From assembly GCA_965228415.1 (NCBI GenBank), contig OZ245814.1, positions 4,588,001 to 4,652,000 on the forward strand: DNA of 64,000 bases. Reading direction: 5' to 3'. This DNA comes from Agaribacillus sp965228415 (GTDB taxonomy: Bacteria > Bacteroidota > Bacteroidia > Cytophagales > Cyclobacteriaceae). Shown one piece after another: positions 27,601-37,576 of the stretch. The notes under the pieces were generated by a model. The model was not told the DNA's origin, did no database searches, and saw only the letters and a list, made by a program, of their open reading frames with translations. The translations under genes were made by a program, and so were the position numbers. Within the stretch, counting starts at the first letter, position 1, and the number at the start of each line of letters is the position of its first letter.

Positions 27601-27965
27601 AACTTTTTCAACATCAACGCTTCATCAGTAAAAATAAATATAATCAAATCCCCTGCCTAGCGGGTTTTTTCAAACCGGGCAGTCCCTTAGCTATTAACAG
27701 TAACGATGTGCATTTTATACGAATCAGTACAATCCCTATATAAATTACATAATATTTAAGAATTCACACAAACTAAACGGTCAAAAAGCAATGGAATTCG
27801 TAATTATTATTAACTGATATTCCTTTATTTGGTTGCCTTTTTAAATTTTCTTCCTGTAATATTATAGCAATGTATTACCATAAAATGGTTTTCGCTTTAC
27901 TTGATAACTATTATTTACAATTCTTAAAAACAGCAACCGAACCGGTAAAGGTCATCGATGCCCGG
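27601..27965. other. Intergenic region (365 bp)
   Basis: Lies between the stop of the PorE-like gene and the start of the DUF4175 gene. An imperfect hairpin at 27653-27682 (CTGCC/GGCAG outer and GGTTT/AAACC inner stems) is followed on the minus strand by a T-rich stretch and may end the upstream transcript or form a leader structure. No gene is seen. Confidence 0.5.
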
Positions 27966-29936
27966 CTAGTTACCGATAATTTCAATCTCTGTTCGCCGGT
28001 TTATTTCTCTTCCGCCGATTTCGTCATCATTTGAAACCAAAGGTTTTTCCTCCCCAAATCCTTTAGAGGATAACCTGCTCGGATCAATACCATAACTAAT
28101 TAAATATCTTTCAACGGCTTTAGATCTTCTTCGCGACAAGGCCTTATTGTAATTATCATCTCCTACGTTATCGGTATGACCATTTATCTGAACCTTCAGA
28201 TTGGGGGTGCGATTGAGTAGTTGATATATCCTGTCTAGCTCCGAAATGGATTCCGGCTTTATTTCGGATTTACCGCTATCGAAAAAGATATTTTTCAGAA
28301 TTACACGGGAGCCGACGTCAGCGGGCTTTAACCTTATCGTTGCACTTATACTTTTATCAGCCAGTATGGCTCTTTTTTTAAAGCTTCTGGAATGGAACAG
28401 GTAACCGTCTTTTTCAACGGTCAGACCATAATTCTTATTGGCGGGGATTTGCAATTCAAATTCGCCGCTTTGAGGATTGGTGTATTTGACGGCTACCACC
28501 AAATTTCTGCTGTTATCGGATAATACCAATTTGGCCTTGATAGGTTTTTCCGTATTAGCATCAATGACTCTACCGCTAAAGATAACCAGTGCAGCTTTGG
28601 AGCTTTTCTCTATTTTCAGGTCGATTTCAGGTTCATTGCTTTCCTCGACTTCCACATTTTTGGTTTTTTTCAAATCGACGTAATCTCTTTGATCCATCAA
28701 AATGCTGTAAATGTCATTACCACCGAGGCCGTCTTCTTTTGCCGTCGCATAATACCCTCTTGTGTTGCTGGCGCCAATTACAAAATAAATTTCATCTCTC
28801 GCGGTATTAATTGGAAAACCAAGGTTTCTTGGTCTTCCCCATTTCCCTTTTATGTACGGGCTTCTGAATATGTCGTATCCCCCCATGCCGAAATGACCGC
28901 GTGAACTGAAGTATAACATGTTGTCTTCCGGATGAATAAAGGGAGCATCTTCATCTTCCTTGGTATTGATTTTTGGTCCGGCATTTATCGCCGGGCCCCA
29001 TTTTCCATCGTCTTGCAATTCACTTATATATATATCCAGGCCTCCATGTCCTCCGGGGCGATCGCTTGAGAAATACAATTTTTTGCCGTCTGCTGTTAAC
29101 GACGCTGAAAGTTCACGATACTTTGAGTTAATGTTGGCATTGAGCGGTGTGGGTTTTGACCAATTGCCACCGTCGAAGTTGGATACGAAAATATCTCCAT
29201 TGCCGACGCTATAATAAATAAACACCTGTTTTCCATCAGGTGCAAAGGCTATGGCGGCGTCGTGGTAAGGCGTGTTGATGTTTTCACCCAATTTTACAGG
29301 GGTGGTCCACTGCCCGCCGGATTTCCGGCTGATATAAATATCTTCGTAATAGTTATTGTCGGATGCCAATTGATCATTGGTAGAACCTTTTCTTCTGGAT
29401 GTGAAGATTAAAGTAGATTCATCTGCTGAGATTAGTGGGGCATAATCATGACTCTCGGAATTAACCACAGATCCCAGGTTTTCAATTTTGACCTCTTTTG
29501 GGTTATTGACATATTCAATACCCATATTGCATTGTTTAATATTCTGGTCAATAATAAACTTGTCATATGCCTTGGGCCGAAAGGAAAGGTAATGATCCAG
29601 CGCTTTTTCAAAATTATTGGAAAACTGATAAGCCTGCGCCAGGTAAAACTCCAGGTCAGGATTGTATTCCGGAAATTCATCAAATACTTTTTTGAGATAG
29701 GTGATCGCTTCATGCTTGAAGCTTCCTTCCAGGTAAGCCATACCCAATCTGTAATCTACTGCTACGTTACCGCCAATAATATCGCTTGCCCTTTTGTAAT
29801 GTTCGGCTGCTTCATCAAAATATCCTCTCTGATAAAACTTATCACCTTTCTTTATCAATTTTTTATAGCCCTGGGCCTCAACCTTAGACCAAGTTAATAT
29901 CAGCAAAATTAAAATGGTAAATAACCGATTGGCCAT
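27966..29936 (-). CDS. PorE-like OmpA-family envelope protein (TPR, PD40 propeller, CRD, OmpA)
   Basis: 656 aa exported protein with signal peptide (LFTILILLILTWSKVEAQ). Domains in order: a short TPR section (KKGDKFYQRGYFDEAAEHY), a PD40 beta-propeller (repeats such as KKLYFSSDRPGGHGGLDIY and DNMLYFSSRGHFGMGGYDIF), a carboxypeptidase-regulatory fold (VIFSGRVIDANTEKPIKAK) and a C-terminal OmpA peptidoglycan-binding domain (INGHTDNVGDDNYNKALS and INRRTEIEI). This exact domain order is that of PorE, the type IX secretion component that anchors the system to peptidoglycan, though PorE is a lipoprotein and this one has an ordinary signal. It is alternatively one of several PD40-OmpA paralogues. 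A TAGATTTG -7 element lies 36 bp upstream. Confidence 0.8.
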   Translation of the reverse strand: MANRLFTILILLILTWSKVEAQGYKKLIKKGDKFYQRGYFDEAAEHYKRASDIIGGNVAVDYRLGMAYLEGSFKHEAITYLKKVFDEFPEYNPDLEFYLAQAYQFSNNFEKALDHYLSFRPKAYDKFIIDQNIKQCNMGIEYVNNPKEVKIENLGSVVNSESHDYAPLISADESTLIFTSRRKGSTNDQLASDNNYYEDIYISRKSGGQWTTPVKLGENINTPYHDAAIAFAPDGKQVFIYYSVGNGDIFVSNFDGGNWSKPTPLNANINSKYRELSASLTADGKKLYFSSDRPGGHGGLDIYISELQDDGKWGPAINAGPKINTKEDEDAPFIHPEDNMLYFSSRGHFGMGGYDIFRSPYIKGKWGRPRNLGFPINTARDEIYFVIGASNTRGYYATAKEDGLGGNDIYSILMDQRDYVDLKKTKNVEVEESNEPEIDLKIEKSSKAALVIFSGRVIDANTEKPIKAKLVLSDNSRNLVVAVKYTNPQSGEFELQIPANKNYGLTVEKDGYLFHSRSFKKRAILADKSISATIRLKPADVGSRVILKNIFFDSGKSEIKPESISELDRIYQLLNRTPNLKVQINGHTDNVGDDNYNKALSRRRSKAVERYLISYGIDPSRLSSKGFGEEKPLVSNDDEIGGREINRRTEIEIIGN

Positions 29937-29971
29937 AGTAATCAGCGAAAAAATATGAGTAATATAAACGT

Positions 29972-29979
29972 CAAATCTA
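29972..29979 (-). promoter_or_regulatory. Putative -7 element for PorE-like gene
   Basis: On the minus strand TAGATTTG fits TAnnTTTG, about 36 bp before the ATG at 29936. Confidence 0.4.
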
Positions 29980-30170
29980 ACCTTTAATTAAACAGAATAA
30001 ATAGCAATTAACCGGCGAAGGCATTATGTGTAAGGTTTTATAAAAAATCATTGTTATCGACGCGATACGGATCTTCATTGTATTTGAAAAACGAAATGAT
30101 CTGAACAGGTCAACGGCGTTTGTGGTATCTATTGAATAGGCTCCCGGTCCCGGGGTAACTTGTACTCAGA

Positions 30171-30226
30171 CCTTCGCGCAAAGGAAACAGCACCTTTTAA
30201 AAAAGTGTTTTACCAATGCGCGAAGG
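30171..30226. repeat. 10-bp perfect inverted repeat enclosing a weaker inner repeat
   Basis: CCTTCGCGCA at 30171-30180 pairs with TGCGCGAAGG at 30217-30226. Inside the 36-nt loop a second imperfect hairpin (CACCTTTT with AAAAAGTG) can form. It is located 65-120 bp past the DUF1501 stop on the minus strand and may be a transcription end or an RNA structure. It is not a recognised riboswitch. Confidence 0.5.
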
Positions 30227-30290
30227 GATTTGTCTATCATGTGTCTGCACACTTAGTATGGTTAGCATAGACCACAGCTCACTTATTAGT

Positions 30291-31943
30291 TTACCTGTTT
30301 TGTACGATAAGTCGTTTGGTAGCCTTCAAATTGTCGGCATCGATTTTATATAAATAAGCACCTGCCTTAAATCTCGTCAAATCGACTGTAACATGGTGTT
30401 CACCTGCACTTTGATGTTCATCTACAACTACTTTTACCATTTGGCCTGAGGTATCATAAATTTTCAGGCGTACATGGGAGGCATTATTTATATAATAAGA
30501 AAAATTCGTTTTTTCCTTGGCAGGATTTGGATAGCAGGAATCCAATCTAAAGCGATCATTGAAAAACTCCTCCTTGGTACCGGTGATCAACGTTCCAAAT
30601 ACATCTACCTTTGTGGCCGCATATTGATCGAAGCGCGTTTGTACCAAAGCCTCATTACTGGCTCCCATCCAATCTTGCAATACAGCGGCAAAAACTTGCC
30701 TATAATCAAATTGGTGTCTTAAATTTCCCCGGTCTAAATCAGCTAAATCCGGATTGGTGCCGTAAACACCGGGTCTTACACCTTTACCAAATACAAACAT
30801 AGGCGCCGCGGTTCCATGGTCGGTACCGTAACTTCCATTGGAGGCTGCGCGCCTTCCAAATTCCGAAAATGTCATGGTCGCCACGCGGTCTTCCAGTCCT
30901 AAGAATTTCAGATCATCCTGAAAGGCTTTGACGGCGGAGGAAACGTGATAAAGCAAGGCGGCATGCGATCCCATCGACGGGTCTCCGGCCACTACCTGAT
31001 CGGCGTGGGTGTCAAACCCTCCGATTTTTGCTAAAAATATTTTTGTTTTGGAGCCACCGCTTAACAACCTGGCAATTAGTTGTAATTGCCCTGCAAGAGG
31101 GTTGCTTGAAAAACGGTTACCGGCATCAAACGGATATTTTTCCGGATAGGTAACATTGGCACTGTTCATACCATTTTCAAATACATCTTTTAGCCGCCCT
31201 GCATATTGATTGGATTTTTCTTCTATATCCATGATCCACTGTAGTTCCTGGCCATAATGCGTATCGGCCACCGACTCGGGAGGTAAGCCTCCTACACTGG
31301 TGATCAGATCATAAAATTGATTCGGGTTTCTCGCCGATATCGCTGCCGGAATACCTGTTTCACGGTGAAACATCAGCGAAACATTGTTGCCGATTTCCAG
31401 GCCCAGTGGATCTGGCATCTCAGTGCTTGGGTAATCGTCCGGGTAACCGGGAAAGCAATGATCAAGATATCTACCGGCCCATCCCGATGAATACTCGTCA
31501 TCGTAGCCGCCGCCCATCCACCAAATGTCCCGACTTCTAAAATGGGACTGGTTAAGGTTTTCGTATCCGACAGCCTGCACGATGGCTGCTTTACCTTCAT
31601 CATACAACTCCTTGATACCCAGCATGTCGGGATGTAGCCCTACTTGTTCCTGAACATTCAGGCTGTTATCAAGATCGATATAACCGCGGCTGCCGCTGTC
31701 TGAAATGGCAACATTGGGTCTCAAATTGATGTAATTTCCATACTGATCCACAGGGATGATGGTATTCAAACCGTCGTTTCCGCCATGTAATTGTATCAGT
31801 ACCAATACTTTATCGTTATCTGCACCACTGGCAGCTAAGGTTTTCAAAGTGCTCTGGCCCAACACCGTCAAGGGTAATCCATTTAGCATAAACGGGGTAG
31901 CGCCGGTTATAGATAGTTTTTTTATAAATCCTCTTCGTTTCAT
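30291..31943 (-). CDS. DUF1501 domain protein with type IX secretion sorting tail
   Basis: 550 aa exported protein. The N terminus MKRRGFIKKLSITG resembles a Tat-type signal, then the DUF1501 domain (sulfatase/alkaline-phosphatase-like superfamily) with LVLIQLHGGNDGLNTIIP near residue 46 and TFSEFGRRAASNGSYGTDHG around residue 355. The last 80 residues are a T9SS type A sorting domain (DSCYPNPAKEKTNFSY, LKIYDTSGQMVKVVVDE, KAGAYLYKIDADNLKATKRL), so the protein is likely carried across the outer membrane and attached or released at the surface. It follows the DUF1800 gene by 27 bp; the two are a recurrent pair of unknown substrate. Confidence 0.9.
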   Translation of the reverse strand: MKRRGFIKKLSITGATPFMLNGLPLTVLGQSTLKTLAASGADNDKVLVLIQLHGGNDGLNTIIPVDQYGNYINLRPNVAISDSGSRGYIDLDNSLNVQEQVGLHPDMLGIKELYDEGKAAIVQAVGYENLNQSHFRSRDIWWMGGGYDDEYSSGWAGRYLDHCFPGYPDDYPSTEMPDPLGLEIGNNVSLMFHRETGIPAAISARNPNQFYDLITSVGGLPPESVADTHYGQELQWIMDIEEKSNQYAGRLKDVFENGMNSANVTYPEKYPFDAGNRFSSNPLAGQLQLIARLLSGGSKTKIFLAKIGGFDTHADQVVAGDPSMGSHAALLYHVSSAVKAFQDDLKFLGLEDRVATMTFSEFGRRAASNGSYGTDHGTAAPMFVFGKGVRPGVYGTNPDLADLDRGNLRHQFDYRQVFAAVLQDWMGASNEALVQTRFDQYAATKVDVFGTLITGTKEEFFNDRFRLDSCYPNPAKEKTNFSYYINNASHVRLKIYDTSGQMVKVVVDEHQSAGEHHVTVDLTRFKAGAYLYKIDADNLKATKRLIVQNR

Positions 31944-31970
31944 TTTGGTTTCTTTTTGTGGAACAACTAA

Positions 31971-33614
31971 TTAATACAATTGGTACTCGGGTGACTGCAT
32001 CAATGCTCGAAGTAAGCCCTCTAATTGGATTCTTACAGCTGTGTCGTCGCCGGAGATTTTATAGTTATTCCATTCTCCAGCCCAATTGGCGGCAGATAAA
32101 TTATCTAAAAGCACATCGTCTTTAAAATAATCAAACCTTTCCTGGGTGATGATTTCGGGAAATAAATCGTCTATCAATTCCCGAACCAATACATCGGGAT
32201 CAGCGGGGTTGGAAATATGCGAGGCATTGTCAACGTATGTGACTATATCCAACTGAAACCCCTGGTTATCTCCGTTTTCAACCAGAACATCTGAAAACTG
32301 GTATCTTCTGGCTAAACCATTATTGGAGATCCAGTTTCTGTTAAATTCCGGATTTTGGTGATAGGCCGGATAGCCGGCCACCTCTGGCGGATCATAAAAT
32401 GACATTCCCTGGTCTTCCATATTACCTAATAAACTTCTGAAGGAAACATCAAAAGCCTGCTGCAAATCTGATGACGAATCGGGAATACCAACATTAAAAA
32501 ATCGTGTTGAACCAACAACCAGGTCCAAAGGTGATTTGATGATGGCCCCGCGGCTGTCGTCAGTCACAATGCCATTATCAGTATCAAAAAAATGTTGGCT
32601 ACTCAACAATTGCTCCAGTACAGGTTGAAATTCATAGTTGTTATTTCGAAAAGTTTCTGCTAAAGGGGTAATAATATCTTGCTCAATCTCATCGGTAATA
32701 TCATAATAGACAAAATACCGATACAATTTGCGACAAATATGTTTGGCGGTTTCTTCCTGGTTAAAAATCATGGCAACCAACTGGTCTAGCTCATCCAAAG
32801 CCGCATCTTCGGTAGCCATGCCGTCTACTAATGCATTTGGCTGAATGGTGGTTCCACCAAAAGCATTGCTGAAAGTTTTCACACTGGCATCATGGCGATT
32901 GGCCAGGTTGCTGCCGTTCAGGCGCAAAATACCTGTAATCAACCCTGTATCGGGATCTGTTTCCAGGTACTCTTCATCGTTTACATAACCAGAAAGTACT
33001 TTGGCGGCCTCCTGCACATCCTGTTCAGTATAATTCGTGTAATCCTCGGGACCAATCTGGGGTCCCTTTCCGATGGTGTACAACTCCAAATACTCACGTG
33101 CAAAGTTTTCGTTGGGTCGCCCCACTTCATTTAAACGACCATCCAGATAAATCAACATGGCATTATCCATACAGATTTTTCTCGAGAGCTCAAGGAAGTT
33201 TCCGGTGGCATATCTGCGAAAAAGGGCATTTTGGTAATAAAGTGCCGTACTGTCATTGACCGTGGTGAAACCGGTAGTAAAGTGCGTGTGTAGAAAAAAG
33301 GTCATTCTTTCACGAATAGAAACCCCTTCTCTGTGCATGAGCTCCAACCACCAACCACGGAAAAAAGTGATTAAATCACCATTTTCACTGTTGAGATCAG
33401 TTGGTTTTGGGTTAGTCCAGGGTAGATTGGTCGCGGGATCGCTGGGAGGATTGGGGTCAGCAACCGGCGCAAACAATTGTGTTAGAATCTGCGCTGCTGT
33501 AGATCCGGTATATTGGTCAATTTGTAATTTTGTTGGTCCAAAGGTTGCTCGTTTGAGAAGATGACTGGCTTGTCGTCTTCCTAACGCCCCGCCAAATGGA
33601 TTTAGTGAAGCCAT
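31971..33614 (-). CDS. DUF1800 domain protein
   Basis: 547 aa protein of the DUF1800 family, with hallmarks ASHLLKRATFGPTKLQIDQY near residue 17, RERMTFFLHTHFTTGF, NENFAREYLELYTIGKG (about 165-181), YTEQDVQEAAKVLSGY and ETAKHICRKLYRYFVYYD. No clear signal peptide is seen at the chosen ATG, and no T9SS tail, in contrast to its DUF1501 partner. Function is unknown; homologues are often next to DUF1501 and thought to work together outside the cytoplasm. First gene of the two-gene unit. Confidence 0.88.
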   Translation of the reverse strand: MASLNPFGGALGRRQASHLLKRATFGPTKLQIDQYTGSTAAQILTQLFAPVADPNPPSDPATNLPWTNPKPTDLNSENGDLITFFRGWWLELMHREGVSIRERMTFFLHTHFTTGFTTVNDSTALYYQNALFRRYATGNFLELSRKICMDNAMLIYLDGRLNEVGRPNENFAREYLELYTIGKGPQIGPEDYTNYTEQDVQEAAKVLSGYVNDEEYLETDPDTGLITGILRLNGSNLANRHDASVKTFSNAFGGTTIQPNALVDGMATEDAALDELDQLVAMIFNQEETAKHICRKLYRYFVYYDITDEIEQDIITPLAETFRNNNYEFQPVLEQLLSSQHFFDTDNGIVTDDSRGAIIKSPLDLVVGSTRFFNVGIPDSSSDLQQAFDVSFRSLLGNMEDQGMSFYDPPEVAGYPAYHQNPEFNRNWISNNGLARRYQFSDVLVENGDNQGFQLDIVTYVDNASHISNPADPDVLVRELIDDLFPEIITQERFDYFKDDVLLDNLSAANWAGEWNNYKISGDDTAVRIQLEGLLRALMQSPEYQLY

Positions 33615-34170
33615 ATCTTAGTATATTTTGGTTGTATTGGTATTTTAAATTCAAATTGATAAAGATATGGCCCGATCGTAACATTTAATGGCCATATTAA
33701 AGTGGTTATATTACATAAATGATGTTTAAATGTAATTTTAATACGCTAAACGATCGGAAAGATGGAAAGTAGTGTTTTTGTATATTTAGAAGAAACGGTA
33801 AATATAAACCATTTATTGCCTAACTTCCTAGCTTCCCTGATAACGTTTTCGCATAAAAGAATTCTTAGATATTGTAAATTCCTAATAACGTGACTGTTAT
33901 AACTTTATCGCCCAATACCAGCGATTTCCAAATGATTATAAATACCGGCCATTTTTTACAGCCGGTGGTCTGTTTTAGCCAGGAGGCATGAGTGATATAA
34001 ATTCACCAAATAATAATATTTTGAGTTATTGGCAGATTTTAAGTTTCAGATCTGATCTAAAATTGTGTAAAGTGGAGGAAAATGTTACAGCAGGTGTGCA
34101 GGCTTTTTTCAGACATTCAAAGCGTAACGGAGGTAATATCCGGCAGACAAAGTGAGCTATCAGGCATCGG
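33615..34170. other. Intergenic region (556 bp)
   Basis: Upstream of the DUF1800 gene and downstream of the amidase gene. It is AT-rich, with one short inverted repeat (ACCGGC 33944-33949 with GCCGGT 33961-33966). I see no gene, tRNA or known RNA motif. Confidence 0.5.
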
Positions 34171-34956
34171 CTATTCTTGTCCGATTTGTTCGAGTTCTTG
34201 TTTGTAAACTTTAATAGCCCGGTAGATCCCGGAAGCTAGGTAAACCTGATTCTCTTTATTGTTTAAAAATATTTCTTCCTTTTCGTTAGTCAAAAAACCT
34301 AATTCTACCAAAATACTAGGCATCGAGGTTTTCCACAAGACCAGGAAACCGGCTTGCTTAACACCCCGGCTATGTCGGTGTATTCTGTTTTTGAATTGTA
34401 ACTCTATTTTATTGGCGATATTCAAGCTGTTAGCCAAATAAGCATTTTGCATTAGCGAAAACAAAATATACCCTTCGGTACTACTGGGATCAAATCCTTC
34501 ATAGTTATCGAGATAGTTTTCTTCCTGTAAAATCGATTCGTTTTCTCGAATAGCCACATCCAGGTTTCCCTGCGTTTTATGTAGACCCATGGCATAGGTT
34601 TCCGAACCGCGGAAATAGTGCGGTCCTGCATTGCAATGAATGGAGATAAATAAATCAGCATTATTTTTATTGGCGATGTTGGCTCTTTCGTGCAGTTCTA
34701 TAAACTTATCCGATTTACGGGTATAAATTACTTTTACCCCCGGTAAATTTTCTTTTATAATCCTGCCCAATTCCAGTGAGACGGCCAAAGCAACGTGCTT
34801 TTCCTGAGAAAATTTTCCTGAACATCCAGGGTCCTTGCCTCCATGGCCGGCGTCAATGACGATGGTTTTGAGTTTATAGCTGGTTTGTGCCAACAACTGA
34901 CCGGAACAGATAACCAGAATAAACAATATGCCTAAATTGATTACGCTTTTCTTCAC
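34171..34956 (-). CDS. N-acetylmuramoyl-L-alanine amidase (Amidase_3)
   Basis: 261 aa periplasmic zinc amidase that cuts the bond between muramic acid and the stem peptide in peptidoglycan during division or remodelling. After a signal peptide (LGILFILVICSGQLLAQ) come the zinc-site motifs IVIDAGHGGKDPGCSG, E50-like in SQEKHVALA, FISIHCNAGPHYFRGSE and the C-terminal ILVELGFLTNEKEE with the catalytic Glu. No SPOR or LysM targeting domain is attached. The start codon is GTG at 34956, the only sensible start in frame for the signal peptide. Confidence 0.93.
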   Translation of the reverse strand: MKKSVINLGILFILVICSGQLLAQTSYKLKTIVIDAGHGGKDPGCSGKFSQEKHVALAVSLELGRIIKENLPGVKVIYTRKSDKFIELHERANIANKNNADLFISIHCNAGPHYFRGSETYAMGLHKTQGNLDVAIRENESILQEENYLDNYEGFDPSSTEGYILFSLMQNAYLANSLNIANKIELQFKNRIHRHSRGVKQAGFLVLWKTSMPSILVELGFLTNEKEEIFLNNKENQVYLASGIYRAIKVYKQELEQIGQE

Positions 34957-35203
34957 TACCTGTAAATTTTAAACGGTTTTTTCAGTTTTATTTTTCTGCC
35001 CGATGTCCCTGGTTTCTTTGGTATTCAACGCTTCAATCTCCCAATATGCCGGAATACACTGAAAGTTTCCCGGCGTTTGTGGCGATGAATGCTTCTAATA
35101 AATAACAAATTATTTGCCAAATTTATACATATCACGCCTAATTTTCCTGAAATTTTTGTTTTGTTAATAAATTTATGCTCCGAATGAGCTTGGTCTAAGC
35201 CAA

Positions 35204-37237
35204 TTAACGAATAATTTTAACTTCTACGCGCCGGTTAAACTTGCGTGATGATTCAATCTCATTGCTGGCTACCGGCTGCGTACCGCCATAAGCCGCCGTG
35301 GTAATTCTGGTAGGGTCAATACCTGCATTAATCAATAATTTTCGGATCATTGCCGCTCGTGACTGGGAAAGCTGGTGCTTGAGATGAAGGCTCCCGCGGT
35401 TATCAGTATGGCCTGAAATCTCAATAAGATAATTAGGTGATTCTACCATTAATTCAATAACTTCCTTTAAATCATCACTTGACTGTGGTAAAACAACATT
35501 TTTACCCTCCTCAAAATAAATAGTATTTAACTTAACAACCGGATTGTAAACCACGCGCTCCATGTAGATGTCTTTTTCAATTTCCTGGTAAGTCTTGTCA
35601 GCGGAAACATCAACTTTCACAAACTGGGCTTCATATCCTTCCGCTTTGACTTTATAACTGTGATTACTGTCAAATGGCATTACCAGGCTGTACCTGCCAT
35701 CATGTGGCCCGGTGTTGGCGATGGGCATTTTTTCTACGATGTTGTTTTTTTCCAGATAAAAAGTAGCCACGATTGGTTTTTGGCTTTTGGCATCAAAAAC
35801 TTTTCCTTTAACCAATACGACCGGCTCCGGTCTCAATTCCTGGGGCAACGCGATTCGATAAATATTCATTGGGTTTTTTGCAGTCCCCTTTCCATGTACA
35901 AAATAGGCATAGTTGCCCGATGCCGGAATACTATAATAAGCATCCCAACCGGGAGAATTAACGTTATCGCCGAGGTTTTGCGGTTTCGTCCAATTTTTCC
36001 AGGTGTCGTCGGTCCGCTGCGTATAATAAATATCGCTGCCACCATATCCGCCGTGCCCCTCGGAGGCGAAATACAGTGTTTTATCGTCAGCGGCAAGGAA
36101 TGGTGAAAATTCTGCCTTATGGGTATTTATCATATTGCCAATGTTGACGGGGTGGCTCCAGATATTTTCATCTTCCAGAAAGCTAACGTACAAATCCTGA
36201 TCCCCATAACTATCATTTTGTTCAATAGCCATCAACAGCACTTTGCCGTTACTGGATAAATAAAAGTCAGCATAGCGGCTATTGTTATAATATCCTTTGA
36301 TGTAAACCTGTCTTGGGAAACTCCAGCCGGCTTTAGTTCTTTTGGATATAGAGACACCATTCAGATCCATCCCCGATTCAAAACGTTGGTATCGGTTTAT
36401 CAATAGTAGCGTGTTACCATCGGCGCTGACCGCACTGACCCCATTGGGATATTCGTTATTTAAAGGGGGCCCGATATTCTTGGCCAGGTTCCAGCCATCA
36501 TATTCCCATCGGGAATAATAGATATCCTGATCATCAAACTTGCCATTCATATTTCCCGGGTAGTTCTTTCTGGAAAAGTAAAGGGTCTGTCCGTCGGGAG
36601 AAATAATGGGCTTGATTTCGGAGTATTGGCTGTTAATATTAAAGCCAAGATTCTCTTTCTCCGAAGTGAAACTATTTTCCTCCACGTAATTTTTCAGACC
36701 CAGCTTTAACAGATCCTCCCGAAGCAACTGCTGATTGTCATAATCTGCAGTGCCAATGGCATCGATCTGACACCAACCCTTCTGCACGGAGGTGTTTATA
36801 CTTAATTCCACTTTTTTGACCTTATAGTCTGTCTTCTGCAGGCGCAGACAAAACGTGCGGAAATCGAGCTTTAGTATTTTGGCCGGTGTATTGTAGACCT
36901 GAAACTTTTTACCTGTTTCGTCATATAAGTAAATGTCGGTAATCCTGCCCGGCCCGAAGTTTTCCAAAATAATTATCTGTTGAATACGCCTGGGATTATT
37001 GAATGAAACAATCAGCGTTCCAAAGGTGGAGTAAGAGTTCAGGCGAAAGGCTTTTGGATGGGTGCTTCCGTATGGTAGCGCGTCTGGCTTACCAAGGGCC
37101 TGCTTTCCCGACCAATTCTGAGTGCCGTAGTTATTGTGCTGAAATTCGACCTCACGTGCCCATTGAATTTCCTGGGCAATGATCATCGGGCTTAAAAATA
37201 GAAAGGCAGCAAAGGACAGGAAAAATTTATTACACAT
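35204..37237 (-). CDS. PD40-propeller OmpA-family envelope protein
   Basis: 677 aa exported protein. The start at ATG 37237 gives a clean signal peptide (MCNKFFLSFAAFLFL, cleavage after IIAQ); the longer frame upstream adds unrelated residues. Domains: an N-terminal discoidin-like beta domain with Trp/Tyr-rich start (QEIQWAREVEFQHNNYGTQ), a PD40 beta-propeller (KTLYFASEGHGGYGGSDIYY), a regulatory carboxypeptidase-like fold (VLVKGKVFDAKSQKPIVATF) and a C-terminal OmpA domain (EISGHTDNRGSLHLKHQLS, then NRRVEVKII). It probably bridges outer membrane and peptidoglycan. It resembles the PorE-like gene at 27966 but carries the extra N-terminal domain instead of TPRs. Confidence 0.87.
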   Translation of the reverse strand: MCNKFFLSFAAFLFLSPMIIAQEIQWAREVEFQHNNYGTQNWSGKQALGKPDALPYGSTHPKAFRLNSYSTFGTLIVSFNNPRRIQQIIILENFGPGRITDIYLYDETGKKFQVYNTPAKILKLDFRTFCLRLQKTDYKVKKVELSINTSVQKGWCQIDAIGTADYDNQQLLREDLLKLGLKNYVEENSFTSEKENLGFNINSQYSEIKPIISPDGQTLYFSRKNYPGNMNGKFDDQDIYYSRWEYDGWNLAKNIGPPLNNEYPNGVSAVSADGNTLLLINRYQRFESGMDLNGVSISKRTKAGWSFPRQVYIKGYYNNSRYADFYLSSNGKVLLMAIEQNDSYGDQDLYVSFLEDENIWSHPVNIGNMINTHKAEFSPFLAADDKTLYFASEGHGGYGGSDIYYTQRTDDTWKNWTKPQNLGDNVNSPGWDAYYSIPASGNYAYFVHGKGTAKNPMNIYRIALPQELRPEPVVLVKGKVFDAKSQKPIVATFYLEKNNIVEKMPIANTGPHDGRYSLVMPFDSNHSYKVKAEGYEAQFVKVDVSADKTYQEIEKDIYMERVVYNPVVKLNTIYFEEGKNVVLPQSSDDLKEVIELMVESPNYLIEISGHTDNRGSLHLKHQLSQSRAAMIRKLLINAGIDPTRITTAAYGGTQPVASNEIESSRKFNRRVEVKIIR

Positions 37238-37576
37238 GGACAAGTTCTTCACAACCTGCAATATTTGGAAAAATAAGGGAATTACAAAATCCACAGCTAT
37301 TATATTTTAAGGCCTGGAAGGGACGATTTGATCCATTTCCTAAAGTATAACTTGAAAGAATAAATCTTAAAAAATTAAACGTCAATAGACTAACTATTGA
37401 TTTGAGGCTGTTTAAAATTTTTGTTTAAAAGATTTTTTTGAACAATAAAAATCAAAATTAACCCGGATTTTTATGTGACCGCAAATAAGTTTGTTCCTGA
37501 TTTTAACGGCTTTTTTTCCAACAACCTTTTTCCTCCATCGGTTGGTTTAATAAAGTCATTGAAAGGTTGCGATAAT
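37238..37576. other. Intergenic region (339 bp)
   Basis: Between the oxidase-subunit gene and the PD40-OmpA gene, both on the minus strand; it must contain the promoter of the latter. AT-rich, with no gene or strong hairpin visible. Confidence 0.5.

Larger units (their letters stand above)
29937..30290. other. Intergenic region (354 bp) with long-loop inverted repeat
   Basis: Holds the putative promoter of the PorE-like gene (29972-29979) and a structured element at 30171-30226 that lies downstream of the DUF1501 gene. No reading frame or known RNA is recognised. Confidence 0.55.

Noticed and set aside
33944..33966. 6-bp inverted repeat upstream of the DUF1800 gene
   Set aside because: Short and AT-rich surroundings; likely chance, mentioned only in the gap description.
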